Both the position numbers and the translations under genes were made by a program. A DNA stretch of 64,000 nucleotides, taken from positions 106,331-170,330 of the forward strand of contig JAFXQR010000179.1 of assembly GCA_017526985.1 (NCBI GenBank). Reading direction: 5' to 3'. The DNA is from Lachnospiraceae bacterium (GTDB lineage Bacteria; Bacillota; Clostridia; Lachnospirales; Lachnospiraceae). The notes beneath the pieces were generated by a model. That model did not search any database. It had not been told where the DNA came from and saw only the letters and a list, made by a program, of their open reading frames with translations. This document shows, one piece after another, positions 15,513 to 24,798 of this stretch (positions are counted from its first letter, which is position 1; each line of letters begins with the position of its first letter).

Positions 15513-16271
15513 CTATATCAAATCTTCATAATGTTTCTTATCGGGTAATTGGGGATTTACTGCGCATATTTGCTTGATACTGCTTTGCACAGCATCTGTC
15601 TCATGATCTATCCAGGAGAAATCTACTGTATCCTCTCTGAATGTTTTCTCAACAAATCCCTCATCCAGCCAATATTCTTTTGAAACCTGATCCACGAAGG
15701 ATAACTGTGTTCCGGTTTTATTGATTTCGCCGGTCAGTAAAACGTGATACAGGTTGTTATTTTTGCCCTCATTTCGATTAACGGAGATTTTTAATCCGTC
15801 GCCGTATTTTTTGAAATAATTTTCTACAGTTCTTGACAGATTCAGACTTTTCTCTATGCTCACCAGTTGTTCGCAGAGTTTTTCCAGTACAGGCACAGCA
15901 TCGATTGCTTTTTGATTCCGCATTCTCCATTTATGGTTCAAATAACCGCCGATAATTCCATAGTCAAGTTTGCTACCAGCATCAAGATTAAGTAATACAA
16001 TACTGGACAACAGATAAAGAACGATAAATATTATAGATGTACCAATAATAATATCGTGTCCAAGGCCTTCAAAACCTTTTAAACATAAAAGAAGTCCTAA
16101 TCCAAGACCGCCCGCGAGTCCTGCAACGAATGTTATAAAGAATAGATTAAGTTCTATCTTCTGCGTGTCGTATTTATATGCCAGGGACATAATCATATCG
16201 GTCATTTCACTGATTTTTTCTCTGGTATTTTCCAATTCTTTTGAATCGTTTTTAGCGAATAAGAATTGCAT
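15513..16271 (-). CDS. Membrane protein with two transmembrane helices
   Basis: 252 residues. Helical N-terminus (to about 40), two membrane segments (about 42-66 with GLAGGLGLGLLLCL; 75-95), then a soluble C-terminal domain from about 105. AAAGGAG before the ATG. No signal peptide and no known family. Confidence 0.7.
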   Translation of the reverse strand: MQFLFAKNDSKELENTREKISEMTDMIMSLAYKYDTQKIELNLFFITFVAGLAGGLGLGLLLCLKGFEGLGHDIIIGTSIIFIVLYLLSSIVLLNLDAGSKLDYGIIGGYLNHKWRMRNQKAIDAVPVLEKLCEQLVSIEKSLNLSRTVENYFKKYGDGLKISVNRNEGKNNNLYHVLLTGEINKTGTQLSFVDQVSKEYWLDEGFVEKTFREDTVDFSWIDHETDAVQSSIKQICAVNPQLPDKKHYEDLI

Positions 16272-16298
16272 AAAGCATCTCCTTTCTGTTGGATCCGT

Positions 16299-16592
16299 TC
16301 ATCGATCGATCTCGTGATCTCTATCCTCGTCGGTTGCTGCCACCAGTGTCTCCGCACGGTCCACATCTTTCTTCCGGACATAGAGTGTTTCTTCAGGCTC
16401 ACAACCGCCCCCGGAGATCTCTTCGCTGGCGTATTTGATCGCATCTGCGTCGATCAGGCGGCCGTGATGCTCCGGAAGGGCAATGCTATTCTTTACGCAG
16501 CCTGCCAGCCGATAGGAATGAGCCACATCAAAACGGCCCTCATCTATGATCATTCTCTTTAAGTCTTCCGGCAGTTCGATTACATATTGCAT
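16299..16592 (-). CDS. Hypothetical protein with GRLIDADAI motif
   Basis: 97 residues from ATG at 16592 right after the stop of the 16594 gene; a longer frame to 16640 lacks a ribosome site. LPEHHGRLIDADAIKYASEE is a motif I recall from many small prophage proteins. Unknown role. Confidence 0.6.
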   Translation of the reverse strand: MQYVIELPEDLKRMIIDEGRFDVAHSYRLAGCVKNSIALPEHHGRLIDADAIKYASEEISGGGCEPEETLYVRKKDVDRAETLVAATDEDRDHEIDR

Positions 16593-16593
16593 A

Positions 16594-16782
16594 TTATTCA
16601 GCATCTTTCTTTTGGAATTTACCATAACGCTCCGGATCACGCTGCGCTTTCCGTTCCTGGTTTTTGATTACGCACTGCAGGCAGCGTACCTTCCAGACAC
16701 CATTCTGTTTCTCCGGAAAACCTTCTCCAGCTTCCACACGCTTACCACATACTACACAATCACCCGGATATTTATTCTTCAT
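16594..16782 (-). CDS. Small zinc-ribbon protein, paralogue of 13892-14077
   Basis: 62 residues from ATG at 16782, overlapping the 3' end of the upstream gene. CVVCG and CLQC plus the G-x-G-F-P-E-x5-W-K-V pattern match the 13892 product. Probably zinc-binding. Confidence 0.65.
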   Translation of the reverse strand: MKNKYPGDCVVCGKRVEAGEGFPEKQNGVWKVRCLQCVIKNQERKAQRDPERYGKFQKKDAE

Positions 16783-16990
16783 TACTTTTCTCTCTTTCCT
16801 CTCCAAGGGGCGCCGTTTCACGTCTTTCCTGTCTTTTCTCTTCCATCTCTTTTGCTAATCGCTCCAAAAGATCTTTATTTTTGGCGAGTTCGTCAACAAT
16901 ATCGGCTGCCGCTTTGCAGTACATCCTTGGAGTTCCGGAAATATATCCGGTAGGTCTGCCAAGATCATCGTGCGGATATAAGTCTGCCAT
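16772..16990 (-). CDS. Hypothetical protein carrying a hairpin repeat near its C-terminus
   Basis: 72 residues, MADLYPHDDLGRPTGYISG start. The C-terminal RQERRETAPLGEERE is encoded by one unit of the 30-bp hairpin repeat family in frame. Role unknown. Confidence 0.65.
   Translation of the reverse strand: MADLYPHDDLGRPTGYISGTPRMYCKAAADIVDELAKNKDLLERLAKEMEEKRQERRETAPLGEEREKSNEE
16800..16829 (-). repeat. 30-bp hairpin repeat unit in coding sequence
   Basis: Minus-strand GGAAAGACGT, GAA, ACGGCGCCCCTT. Arms GACGT/ACGGC are nearly complementary with one mismatch. In frame within the 16772 gene. Confidence 0.6.
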
Positions 16991-17001
16991 TTTAACACCC
17001 C

Positions 17002-17202
17002 CTATCGGTCTCTCTCGTTATCCGGCGCCGGATAGCCTTTTGTTAGTTCGACTTCCAGTGTCTCGATCGCCGGTTCTCCAAGTGCATTGAAAAAATCATT
17101 GTATCTTGCAAATTCTTCTGCATCCTCTCTGCTGTCAGAAGCATACCGGATGTGATCCAGATCACTCCTGCCCTCTCCGTTGACAACACAATATATTGTC
17201 AT
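17002..17202 (-). CDS. Hypothetical protein
   Basis: 66 residues from ATG at 17202 (AGGTGAG upstream; an in-frame GTG is at 17211). MTIYCVVNGEGRSDLDHIRYASDSREDAEEFA looks like a single alpha/beta domain. Near-overlap with the upstream stop. Confidence 0.6.
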   Translation of the reverse strand: MTIYCVVNGEGRSDLDHIRYASDSREDAEEFARYNDFFNALGEPAIETLEVELTKGYPAPDNERDR

Positions 17203-17203
17203 A

Positions 17204-17545
17204 TTACTCACCTATCCTTTCTTTTAATGTTTTGATCTGCGACACCACCTGCATCTCTATTACCAGTTCCTTTGTATTTTTCGCCTCCTGCAGAGTTTTT
17301 ATCACTCCGCATAGTGCATCGTCATCAATCTTGACTGCCGCATACAGCTGCGCAGCGCTTTTCCCAATCTGCGGATCGTCTGTTACCGCATCGATCTCCT
17401 CAAGGAGCAGGTCGATCTGGTCTTTTAGCATCGCTCCACGCATCAGCATAAGGCTCATATCATTGCGGATATCCAGATGTTTAACAGCATCGAAGTATCT
17501 GCGGATATTTTCGGATAACTCAATTGCTCTTGCAGTCAGACCCAT
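17204..17545 (-). CDS. Hypothetical helical protein
   Basis: 113 residues from ATG at 17545 with AAGGAGG at the proper distance; the longer frame would begin inside the promoter motif. Nearly all helix. First gene of the long unit reaching 12591. Confidence 0.7.
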   Translation of the reverse strand: MGLTARAIELSENIRRYFDAVKHLDIRNDMSLMLMRGAMLKDQIDLLLEEIDAVTDDPQIGKSAAQLYAAVKIDDDALCGVIKTLQEAKNTKELVIEMQVVSQIKTLKERIGE

Positions 17546-17566
17546 TTTCCTGCCTCCTTGTGATAT

Positions 17567-17589
17567 TATATGAAAAATCACATTTCACC
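17567..17589 (-). promoter_or_regulatory. CATATA-motif promoter
   Basis: GGTGAAAT exactly 17 bp before CATATAAT; 22 bp before ATG 17545. The only motif for the following ~5 kb of genes. Confidence 0.8.
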
Positions 17590-17593
17590 ATAC

Positions 17594-17628
17594 AAAAAAA
17601 AAGACCAGATCGTTTCTGATCCGGCCTT
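17594..17628 (-). terminator. Rho-independent terminator
   Basis: GGCCGGATCAG/CTGATC-type stem and nine T after the chemoreceptor gene. Confidence 0.85.
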
Positions 17629-17642
17629 TCTTTATAATTCGC

Positions 17643-20066
17643 TTATACCTTGAAGCGGCCTATCACGCCATTCAGATTGTTTACCGCCTGCTTGCAGATA
17701 TCTACCTTGGAAATACTGTCCGCCGTTTCCGTCGCCATCTCTGCGGTCCTGCCGGCAATATCCGTTACGCCATTGGTTGTATCGCTGATCGTTGCGTTGA
17801 TCTCTGCAATCGCCGTTGTGATCTGCTCGATCTCCTGGTTCAGAGCCTCGATACTCGTCTTGATATCTTTCATACTTGTACCGAAAGTGTCTGCGTCATC
17901 CCGATACTGCAGCGATACATCACCGAACTGCTTGTAATCCGACAGCACATTTTTCTCCAAAAAGCCGGTAGTCTGCGACAGACAATCGGACATCTTGTTC
18001 ATTGCCTCATTGACTTCCGCAACGATCACAGAGATATTCTTTACAGTCTCTGAAGTCTGGGTCGCCAGATTGCTGATCTCGGATGCTACAACAGCAAAGC
18101 CTCTTCCGGCCTCACCAGCACGAGCCGCTTCGATGGATGCATTCAGCGCCAGCAGGCCGGTCTGGGAAGAGATCGACATGATCGCATCCGTCAGCTCGTT
18201 GATCTTATTGACCGCTTTGGATGCCAGAATTGCATCTTCAGACTTCACCTTGACCGTTTCATACATCTTGATTGTATCTTGGCTGGCCTGATCGGTTGTC
18301 TCCGAAAGATTGATCGCACGCTTGGATACGCTGTCTGCCAGTCTGGTACCCTCCGCTGCCATCTCATCGATACCACGGGCGTTCTGCCGGATATTTTCAA
18401 TGTTGGCGTCGATCACCGCTACCGTTGCTGCAGTCTCCTGCATTGCTGCTGCAAGTTCCTGTGTGGTTGCGGAATCATCGCTGCAAATATTGCCGACATG
18501 ATCGATCATCGTCCGCAGGTCTTCCACATTCTGATCCACATTTCTGCTGGTCGTCTGCAGGTTTTCCACTACTTCCCGCATATTCGCTCTGGTCTGATCC
18601 AGTGCCTGTGAAATATATCCGATCTCATCCTTGCGTTTACTCATACTTGCTGCTTCATCGCTCTCAGAGTAATCGAATTCCGCCGTCTTATGGATCACCG
18701 GAACCAGTTTTTCCAGTGCTTTTAACAGAATACCGGTAAATACCGCTACTAGAGCAACAGATACTGCCATACACAGAATGCCAAAGATGATCATGGCTTT
18801 CTTCATAGAGCTTACTCCGGTCATCATCACATCTTTATCCGCTGTTACGATCACAATATTGCCGCTCTTGGTAAACGCATAGCCGGCGATTTTATCAGAC
18901 CCCTTATATTCATAAGCGCAGGATCCATTCGGTACGCTCTTGCCGGCCTGCAAGTCTGCTATAATACCTTTGACTGCCGCATTTTCCACCGGCTGCCCGA
19001 TCTTTTCAGCATTCGTATGATACAGCATCGTACCATCCGGAGCCACCATATAAGCGTACGAACCTGCCACACCGGAAATCTCGATCTCGCCGATCAGCGT
19101 ATCATAATCAATGCGGATCAGCTTGTCGTAATCTGCCGTTACCAGCACAATATCACCGGATTCCGTAAAGGAATAACCGGCCAGTTTCAGAGCCCCCTTA
19201 TACTCGTAGATACAATAGCCATCCGTTACCGTCTTGCCCATCTGCAGATCAGAAACGATCCCTTTTACAGCGGCATTCTCTACCGGATTACCGATCTTTT
19301 CCGGATTGGTATGCCACAGCATCGTCCCGTCCGGCGATACCATATAAGCATAGGATCCTTCCACGCCTTCGATCGTGATATTTCCGAGCAGGGTATCGTA
19401 ATCGATCTTCATAAACTTGTCGTAATCTGCCGTCACGATCAGGATGTTCCCATCCTTTGTAAACGCATAGCCCGCAAGTTTTAAAGCATCTTTGTATTCA
19501 TACAATACCGCCCCGTCTTCTACGGTTTTTCCGGCCTGAAGATCCGCTACAATGCCTTTCACGGCTGCATTTTCCACCGGATTGCCGATCTTTTCTGCAT
19601 TCGGATGCCAGAGCATTGTACCGCTTGGTGATACCAGATAAGCATAAGAGCCTTCCACATCTTTGATATTGACATCCGCTAAGATCTTATTTAAGTCAAA
19701 ACCTTCATTCTGCTGTGCCGTATCGATGCATTTTGCTACTTCGATCGCCATATTCAGCGCATAAGCCTTATAGATGCCCTCTCCAAACTGCTTTGAGAAG
19801 TCGATAGAGATCGCAGCCTCCTGCGCCAGGTTCTGTGCATATCCGCCATAGGCTTCCTCGCCGAACCGGGTGGCAAAATCCACACCGATCGCCGCTTCTT
19901 CCGCAAGGTTCTGTGCGTAGTTTAAGTAGGTCTCTTCCATCGCCCCGGATGCCCGGCTGGACGCTGCCAGGAACTGGACCAGAACCGTCACGAATACGAC
20001 GGCACTGATCAAAAGTGTGATCCTGGTGCTCATTTTTGCAAAAAATTTAGGTCTGTTTTCCTGCAT
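17643..20066 (-). CDS. Methyl-accepting chemotaxis protein with triplicated sensor
   Basis: 807 residues from ATG at 20066 (AAGGAGG upstream). A membrane segment at about 15-37 is followed by an extracytoplasmic region made of three ~30-residue helical repeats ([10 protein letters not shown]-type) and then three ~94-residue tandem repeats, each with G-S-Y-A-Y-(L/M)-V-(S/A)-P, GTMLWH or GTMLYH and [12 protein letters not shown] second membrane segment lies near 425-450, then HAMP-like and coiled-coil signalling regions with the conserved tip [19 protein letters not shown]. It should feed the host CheA/CheW chemotaxis pathway. Confidence 0.9.
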   Translation of the reverse strand: MQENRPKFFAKMSTRITLLISAVVFVTVLVQFLAASSRASGAMEETYLNYAQNLAEEAAIGVDFATRFGEEAYGGYAQNLAQEAAISIDFSKQFGEGIYKAYALNMAIEVAKCIDTAQQNEGFDLNKILADVNIKDVEGSYAYLVSPSGTMLWHPNAEKIGNPVENAAVKGIVADLQAGKTVEDGAVLYEYKDALKLAGYAFTKDGNILIVTADYDKFMKIDYDTLLGNITIEGVEGSYAYMVSPDGTMLWHTNPEKIGNPVENAAVKGIVSDLQMGKTVTDGYCIYEYKGALKLAGYSFTESGDIVLVTADYDKLIRIDYDTLIGEIEISGVAGSYAYMVAPDGTMLYHTNAEKIGQPVENAAVKGIIADLQAGKSVPNGSCAYEYKGSDKIAGYAFTKSGNIVIVTADKDVMMTGVSSMKKAMIIFGILCMAVSVALVAVFTGILLKALEKLVPVIHKTAEFDYSESDEAASMSKRKDEIGYISQALDQTRANMREVVENLQTTSRNVDQNVEDLRTMIDHVGNICSDDSATTQELAAAMQETAATVAVIDANIENIRQNARGIDEMAAEGTRLADSVSKRAINLSETTDQASQDTIKMYETVKVKSEDAILASKAVNKINELTDAIMSISSQTGLLALNASIEAARAGEAGRGFAVVASEISNLATQTSETVKNISVIVAEVNEAMNKMSDCLSQTTGFLEKNVLSDYKQFGDVSLQYRDDADTFGTSMKDIKTSIEALNQEIEQITTAIAEINATISDTTNGVTDIAGRTAEMATETADSISKVDICKQAVNNLNGVIGRFKV

Positions 20067-20079
20067 ATATTCTTCCTCC

Positions 20080-20337
20080 TTATTTATCATTTTTGCTCAT
20101 TCGGAATGACCGGATCCGTACTTTGCTTTCCATCTTCAGCCGGTCAAACTGAACAATACGTTTTTTATCCTCTTCAACAAAAGCCATCCACAGATCTTTA
20201 GGCGGCTCAAATGGCGCATCTTTAAAAGCAACAGACTGGTAATACTGATATGCTTCTTCATAGCTGTCAAACAATTTTAGCATTTCTGCTTTCTCTTCAT
20301 ACCGGTCTATATCACATCGGCACACTCCGTATTTCAT
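20080..20337 (-). CDS. Hypothetical protein
   Basis: 85 residues, [20 protein letters not shown] start, basic C-terminus. ATGA overlap with the gene upstream. In one unit with the chemoreceptor. Unknown. Confidence 0.7.
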   Translation of the reverse strand: MKYGVCRCDIDRYEEKAEMLKLFDSYEEAYQYYQSVAFKDAPFEPPKDLWMAFVEEDKKRIVQFDRLKMESKVRIRSFRMSKNDK

Positions 20338-20834
20338 GGCATATCCTCCATCACGATCTTTCTGAAAAAGTCCAGTTCATCTTTAAAAGCATAGCGCTCC
20401 TGTAGAAACCAGACCGGCCCGATGGTTCCCTGGCGGATGTCGTCCCGCTCTCCAAGGAAATATTCATCCTCCCGTCTTCCAATCTCTTTTGTAAAATATC
20501 GCATCACAAACTTCTTTCGGAAGAATTTTTTCTTTTCATACAGGAAAGCATAGGCGCATTCGCAGAGCGGCTCCCGAAACGGCTTTGGGAAATTTAATTT
20601 ACAGATCACGAGATCATCGTCGTTTTGCAGAATCTCATGGGAAAATGAATCCCATGAATAAGGATTTGCGTATTTCGCAGCCTCACAATAGAGCTTAAAC
20701 TGTCGGTATAATTCCGCCGGCTGTTCCAGGATATTGATATATTTTCTGCCAAATTTCCGAAAGAGCTTTGGAATTGTCTCAAACTCAAAATGGTAAAGCA
20801 TATCGAAATCTTTTTCTCGATCAGTACCTGTCAT
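20334..20834 (-). CDS. Hypothetical protein
   Basis: 166 residues rich in aromatic and basic residues (EKKKFFRKKFVMRYF). AAGGAG before the ATG. First gene of the chemoreceptor unit. No domain recognised. Confidence 0.75.
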   Translation of the reverse strand: MTGTDREKDFDMLYHFEFETIPKLFRKFGRKYINILEQPAELYRQFKLYCEAAKYANPYSWDSFSHEILQNDDDLVICKLNFPKPFREPLCECAYAFLYEKKKFFRKKFVMRYFTKEIGRREDEYFLGERDDIRQGTIGPVWFLQERYAFKDELDFFRKIVMEDMP

Positions 20835-20869
20835 TCTTACTCCTTCTTTACAAAAATATAGCTTAAAAC

Positions 20870-20892
20870 TATATGAAAAATAGAATTTTACC
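20870..20892 (-). promoter_or_regulatory. CATATA-motif promoter
   Basis: GGTAAAAT exactly 17 bp before CATATA, 36 bp before 20834. Confidence 0.8.
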
Positions 20893-20901
20893 TCCTTCCT
20901 C

Positions 20902-20935
20902 GCAAAAAGCGGCCCTTTTTGGGGCCACTTTTTCC
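20902..20935 (-). terminator. Rho-independent terminator
   Basis: GTGGCCCC/GGGCCGC hairpin and TTTTT after the 20940 gene. Confidence 0.85.
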
Positions 20936-20939
20936 ATTA

Positions 20940-22064
20940 TTACAGGTCTTTCTCGTCAAAAAGATCTTCTTCGTTATCATTTTCCCGGCCACAGACCACA
21001 CCACGGTTGATATCCATTACCAGTTCCCTGATCTTCTTGTAGTCCGGCTTATCCGGCAGGGACGTGTTCTTCGCAGCATACTGCAGGCGCTTTTCATATT
21101 CATTTACGATATCGAAAAACTCCGGTAATACATCATTGTTCTCGGTGATATATTTGCCGTTTCGGATTTCCATCAGAAAATCGTGGTCCTTATCACGCTT
21201 TGTGATGATCTGTTCTTTCTCCAGGATATCGAAGCACATCAGATACAGACGGCATAAGTGCATCATATGCTTTCCGATCTTTGCGTGTTCCAATGCCTTC
21301 TGGTTGCGTTTGCCAACCTTTCCATAGTCGGAAACGCAGTTTTTCATCTCGTTCCACATCCCGCAGTAATCCCGAAGCGGGTAGTGTTTCAGATTCACAT
21401 CCATAAAGATTTCGGTGTCGTATCCTTCCTGTACCGCTTTATCCGTATACAGACGAAGGCTGCCATCCTGCATATCCGGATAGCGGTGGGTAAAATCATC
21501 CTGCATCAGCTGCAGCGTCTTAAGAATGTGCCCCTCCAGCTCCGCCTGCGCCATCGAATGTGTGGATTTCTGCGTCAGACGGTACAGCTGCTGGTTTGCA
21601 TATCCGCCAAAAGTTCCGATGCACTTTTTTGATAAGAAGATGTTTGCGTTTTCTTTCAGCATACGCCCCTCTTCGGACAGGTACAGGTACTGGTCGTCGT
21701 TTAACCCCAGCATCTCGATCGTATTCGGGTTTACATTCGACAAAAGCGATACGATCTTCTGCAGCGAATACACAGTTGTATCTGTCTCCTCATTCACGAT
21801 CTGCTCAAAATGATCGTCACTCATTCCAAGACAGAGAATATCTTCCCTGGAATTCAGTGCAATCCCACGCACATCAATGTCACTGGTCTGCAGATTTGTG
21901 CCATAAGCGTAGGATCCGCCAAGCCCCAGCAGAATGATCCCTTTTCCGATTGGGATCCCGTCCCTAGTAAGAACGGTTTCTTTTCCAGGTGCTAAATGTC
22001 TTTCCGTGCGCAGGAAATCATATTCCGGCCGCATCAGTGCTTCTTTAATGTTTTCGTAAGCCAT
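20940..22064 (-). CDS. RlaP-like nucleotidyltransferase (Pol-beta superfamily)
   Basis: 374 residues from ATG at 22064 (AAAGGAG upstream). LLGLGGSYAYGTNLQTSDIDVRGI (about residues 38-61) is the GS...DxD active-site signature of the RlaP-type family (PF10127). A helical C-terminal domain with an acidic tail (ENDNEEDLFDEKDL) follows. The family is suspected to modify or repair RNA; substrate unknown. Transcribed divergently from 22278. Confidence 0.75.
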   Translation of the reverse strand: MAYENIKEALMRPEYDFLRTERHLAPGKETVLTRDGIPIGKGIILLGLGGSYAYGTNLQTSDIDVRGIALNSREDILCLGMSDDHFEQIVNEETDTTVYSLQKIVSLLSNVNPNTIEMLGLNDDQYLYLSEEGRMLKENANIFLSKKCIGTFGGYANQQLYRLTQKSTHSMAQAELEGHILKTLQLMQDDFTHRYPDMQDGSLRLYTDKAVQEGYDTEIFMDVNLKHYPLRDYCGMWNEMKNCVSDYGKVGKRNQKALEHAKIGKHMMHLCRLYLMCFDILEKEQIITKRDKDHDFLMEIRNGKYITENNDVLPEFFDIVNEYEKRLQYAAKNTSLPDKPDYKKIRELVMDINRGVVCGRENDNEEDLFDEKDL

Positions 22065-22088
22065 AGTATTCTCCTTTATCATTTTTAG

Positions 22089-22111
22089 TATATGAAAAAA
22101 ATTATTTCTCA
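22089..22111 (-). promoter_or_regulatory. CATATA-motif promoter, minus arm of a divergent pair
   Basis: TTTTTTTCATATA drives the RlaP gene. It overlaps a plus-strand copy so that the two form an interleaved palindrome. Confidence 0.7.
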
Positions 22112-22115
22112 TATA
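22093..22115 (+). promoter_or_regulatory. CATATA-motif promoter, plus arm of a divergent pair
   Basis: AATTATTTCTCATATA drives the 22278 gene, with a 160-bp leader that contains the hairpin array. Confidence 0.65.
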
Positions 22116-22123
22116 AGAATAAA

Positions 22124-22243
22124 GGACAGCTGCGTAGCAGCGCCCCTTGTAGAGGACAGCCGCACAGCGGCGCCCCTTGGAGAGGAAAGCATCTCTGATG
22201 CGCCCTTCGAAGAAGACAGCAGCTACGCTGCGCCCCAAAAGGA
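22124..22243 (+). repeat. Array of four 30-bp hairpin repeats in a 5' leader
   Basis: Units start at 22124, 22154, 22184 and 22214. Their arms are GCTGC/GCAGC, GCCGC/GCGGC, GCATC/GATGC and GCAGC/GCTGC, all perfectly paired around three-base loops, between constant GGAMA and GCGCCCCTT flanks. The stems differ but stay complementary. Confidence 0.85.
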
Positions 22244-22277
22244 GCAATAAGAAATAAGACCTGGAGGTATTTATCAG

Positions 22278-22694
22278 ATGGCAAAGAAAGTAGAGATCTG
22301 CCCATGCTGCGGGCAAAAGATTGTAGAATATCGGCACAATTTCAACAGCGTTCTGTTTAATGGCCTGAAATATCTGGAATATCTGGGCGGGAAAGCGACA
22401 CTGCGGGAAATCTTCGATAAAATGGGAATGAGCTCGTCTGAGTATGCAAATTTCCAGAAATTACAGTATTTCGATATGGTGAGCAAGGATGGCCGTAACT
22501 ATGTTCTGACCGAAAAAGGCGAGCAGTTCTTAAAAGGCAGAGGAACATGTCCGGAGTATGTAGTGACTAAGTTGAAGAAAGTGGTCGAGGTCGGCCCGGA
22601 AATGACAGCACTGGAAATGTTCCCGCCGGTACAGGTAAAAGAAGAATACGAAGAACAGGCGTCGGTAAAGAAAGTGCTCAGCTTTAACCGGTAA
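22278..22694 (+). CDS. Zinc-finger plus winged-helix-like putative DNA-binding protein
   Basis: 138 residues; GGAGG before the ATG. CPCCGQK at residues 8-14 is half of a zinc-binding site. Residues 35-90 (GGKATLREIFDKMGMSSSEYANFQKLQYFDMV then YVLTEKGEQFLKG) look like a winged helix ending in the usual beta wing. Probable local regulator. It was convergent with the 26273 gene before the transposon entered. Confidence 0.55.
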   Translation: MAKKVEICPCCGQKIVEYRHNFNSVLFNGLKYLEYLGGKATLREIFDKMGMSSSEYANFQKLQYFDMVSKDGRNYVLTEKGEQFLKGRGTCPEYVVTKLKKVVEVGPEMTALEMFPPVQVKEEYEEQASVKKVLSFNR

Positions 22695-22718
22695 ACAAAA
22701 AGCAGGATCGTTATGACC

Positions 22719-22736
22719 CAATGCCATTAAGTTAAG
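22719..22736 (+). repeat. Left terminal inverted repeat
   Basis: 18 bp, exact inverse of 26253-26270. Confidence 0.85.
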
Positions 22737-22748
22737 AAAAGATAAGAC

Positions 22749-22799
22749 AAAAAACACCCTCACATGAGTTTCTATATTCATGTGAGGGGTATTTTTTTT
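22749..22799. terminator. Bidirectional terminator
   Basis: ACCCTCACATGA.../TCATGTGAGGGGT stem flanked by A and T runs, inside the transposon near its left end. Confidence 0.8.
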
Positions 22800-22856
22800 A
22801 CTTTATAGATTTGTTTTGTGAGAGGTGTTAGAATCTTAGTATGAATGTATCCCTTT

Positions 22857-24680
22857 TCAGATATCATCCCGTTCATCATCCCCTAAGTCTTTTTCGGGAT
22901 CGGGATCCAGATCCGGATCAGAATCAGGACCCTCTTTGTCACTTGAAATTGCCTTTATACTGCCTGGATTTTCGATATTATTTGTTTTGGGAGAGTCAGC
23001 ATTGTGAGATTCGTTACCTGAGTCATTACAATCCGATGTATCCGTAATATCTTTTTCGTGAAAATCATTGCTTTTAGATAAAGGAATGTTAAAAGAGTCG
23101 GTACCATCTTGGTTTCCATTATCACCACTTTCACTATTATTTTTTTTTAATATACCCAACCCGGGGGCAGCTTGAAAATACTTAAGAAAAGATGCCTCTA
23201 TATCATCTAAAAACTCCGAATTGTTTATATATTGAAAATCATCATCATCTTTTTCAGAGGTACCCGAATAAATCACAGCCTTATATAGCAATTCAATACC
23301 TGTGTCACGCTCAAAGTCATCTTTAAGTTCCTGATCTATCAAATGCTTTTTTTGTCTTGTATCCTTCTGATCACTTCGTTTTACTTCCAGTGCAATTCCA
23401 AAAGAGTTCTTTTTATCAATGACAACTACATCATATTCCTGGTTGATAGCTCTATATTTTCTAACAACAACATCTTTGTTGTCTTTGTAAAAATACCGGC
23501 AGTTTAAAAGAACAATATCTTCTAACAGATTTCCCTCAACATCGTTTCGTATCTTTTCTGAAACCATTTCAATATCTTTTGTACTATATAATGAGCATAC
23601 AGTCTTATTATTTTTTAATGTTTCTAATGCTGCATCAATATGGCAATATCTCATACCTGGTTGTGTAAAATAATACTGTCCGGTTTCTTTTAGATAAATA
23701 AGCACCTCTAAATGAATCAGAAAATTTCGAAGTTTTTCAATTACAGGTTTATCTATCTGCATAGAGTATTCATCTTTAATACATAATTGTCTTTGTAATT
23801 CCGATGCTAACTCTTCGTTTTTGAGTACGGACGGATCCGGAGTGTATTCTTCCGGTATTCTACCTTTTTCGATTTCTTTACGCTTTTTTTGGTACATCTG
23901 AGCAACCGAATGATATTCTTTTGCTTTAAATTCCTCAATATTTTCTGCAAGGAATTGCTTTGTCTCTTCACGCAAATAATAGTTAATTAAAGATAAAATA
24001 TCTTCTTTTGTTAAAGCCGGATATAAGGCATTTTTGTTTTCGCCGTGATCCCAATATTGTAAAGTATGAAGGATATTTGATGCTATTGCTGTATTGCTAT
24101 ACTCATCAAGAGTATCTTCATTATAAAACACATTTTCTTCACATAAAGTTCCGCCATATTTCATATAAGCAAAAATATCCTTGTTCACCAGTCGTTTCCA
24201 TTCTGAATAAGGTATATATGTCGTATGTATTTCTTTCATTCGTCCTTCTAACTCTCCTTTTTTTACGATCGTAAATCCAAGAGAATCAGTACCTGCCATC
24301 ACGATTTTTTTTCCACTGGCGGCGCAGTCGTCTGCCAAAGAACTGCACATATCTATAAAATCAGGCACTTTAGTTACTTCGTCAAGAAATACATATTTTG
24401 CCGGAGAATCAAGAATTGTATTTACAATATTTTCAATATTATCTTTTACATTACAACGAATTAACACAGTGTTTTCATAATCATTTAGTTCCGCTATGGA
24501 TTGATACATCATAGTAGTTTTGCCGGTTCTTCTTAATCCGGTTATTACCATTACCGTATCTGAGTTAGACGGATTCTGAAGATAATCAAACAATACACTA
24601 ATACAATCACGCTTACCAAAGGCGTGAAACGCCATATCTTTCAAGTAATCTTTTAGCTCGTTTCCTGTACGATATCTCAT
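22857..24680 (-). CDS. AAA ATPase with PD-(D/E)xK-like C-terminal domain (transposon cargo)
   Basis: 607 residues. GLRRTGKTT (about 48-56) is Walker A and KYVFLDEVT (about 94-102) Walker B, as in AAA_14/DUF4143 ATPases. Near 430-460 DVVVIDKKNSFGIALEVKRS gives D...E-x-K of a nuclease-like fold. The last ~90 residues are a low-complexity Asp/Ser/Asn tail. Such proteins occur as stand-alone putative defence or stress factors; role here unknown. It has a canonical sigmaA-type promoter and AT-rich codons unlike the backbone. Confidence 0.7.
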   Translation of the reverse strand: MRYRTGNELKDYLKDMAFHAFGKRDCISVLFDYLQNPSNSDTVMVITGLRRTGKTTMMYQSIAELNDYENTVLIRCNVKDNIENIVNTILDSPAKYVFLDEVTKVPDFIDMCSSLADDCAASGKKIVMAGTDSLGFTIVKKGELEGRMKEIHTTYIPYSEWKRLVNKDIFAYMKYGGTLCEENVFYNEDTLDEYSNTAIASNILHTLQYWDHGENKNALYPALTKEDILSLINYYLREETKQFLAENIEEFKAKEYHSVAQMYQKKRKEIEKGRIPEEYTPDPSVLKNEELASELQRQLCIKDEYSMQIDKPVIEKLRNFLIHLEVLIYLKETGQYYFTQPGMRYCHIDAALETLKNNKTVCSLYSTKDIEMVSEKIRNDVEGNLLEDIVLLNCRYFYKDNKDVVVRKYRAINQEYDVVVIDKKNSFGIALEVKRSDQKDTRQKKHLIDQELKDDFERDTGIELLYKAVIYSGTSEKDDDDFQYINNSEFLDDIEASFLKYFQAAPGLGILKKNNSESGDNGNQDGTDSFNIPLSKSNDFHEKDITDTSDCNDSGNESHNADSPKTNNIENPGSIKAISSDKEGPDSDPDLDPDPEKDLGDDERDDI

Positions 24681-24738
24681 AATTACAATCCGCCTTCAAT
24701 ATAATGTAAATAAAAACACAAAACACTTCTTAGATATT

Positions 24739-24767
24739 ATTTTATGGTATTATGATTAGAGTGTCAA
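24739..24767 (-). promoter_or_regulatory. Canonical sigmaA-type promoter
   Basis: Minus strand TTGACA, 17-bp spacer, TAAAAT, upstream of the AAA ATPase gene. No CATATA motif. Confidence 0.7.
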
Positions 24768-24798
24768 TAGTTTTGTCATATCTTTTATCAGGAAATAG

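Noticed and set aside
22124-22243. Short regular repeats that could suggest a CRISPR array
   Set aside because: Period is 30 bp with palindromic variable arms and no 20-40 bp unique spacers; no cas genes. They are hairpin repeats.
20940-22337. Longer start for the RlaP-like protein at 22337
   Set aside because: The extra 91 codons would run through the divergent promoter and the hairpin array; ATG 22064 has a proper ribosome site.
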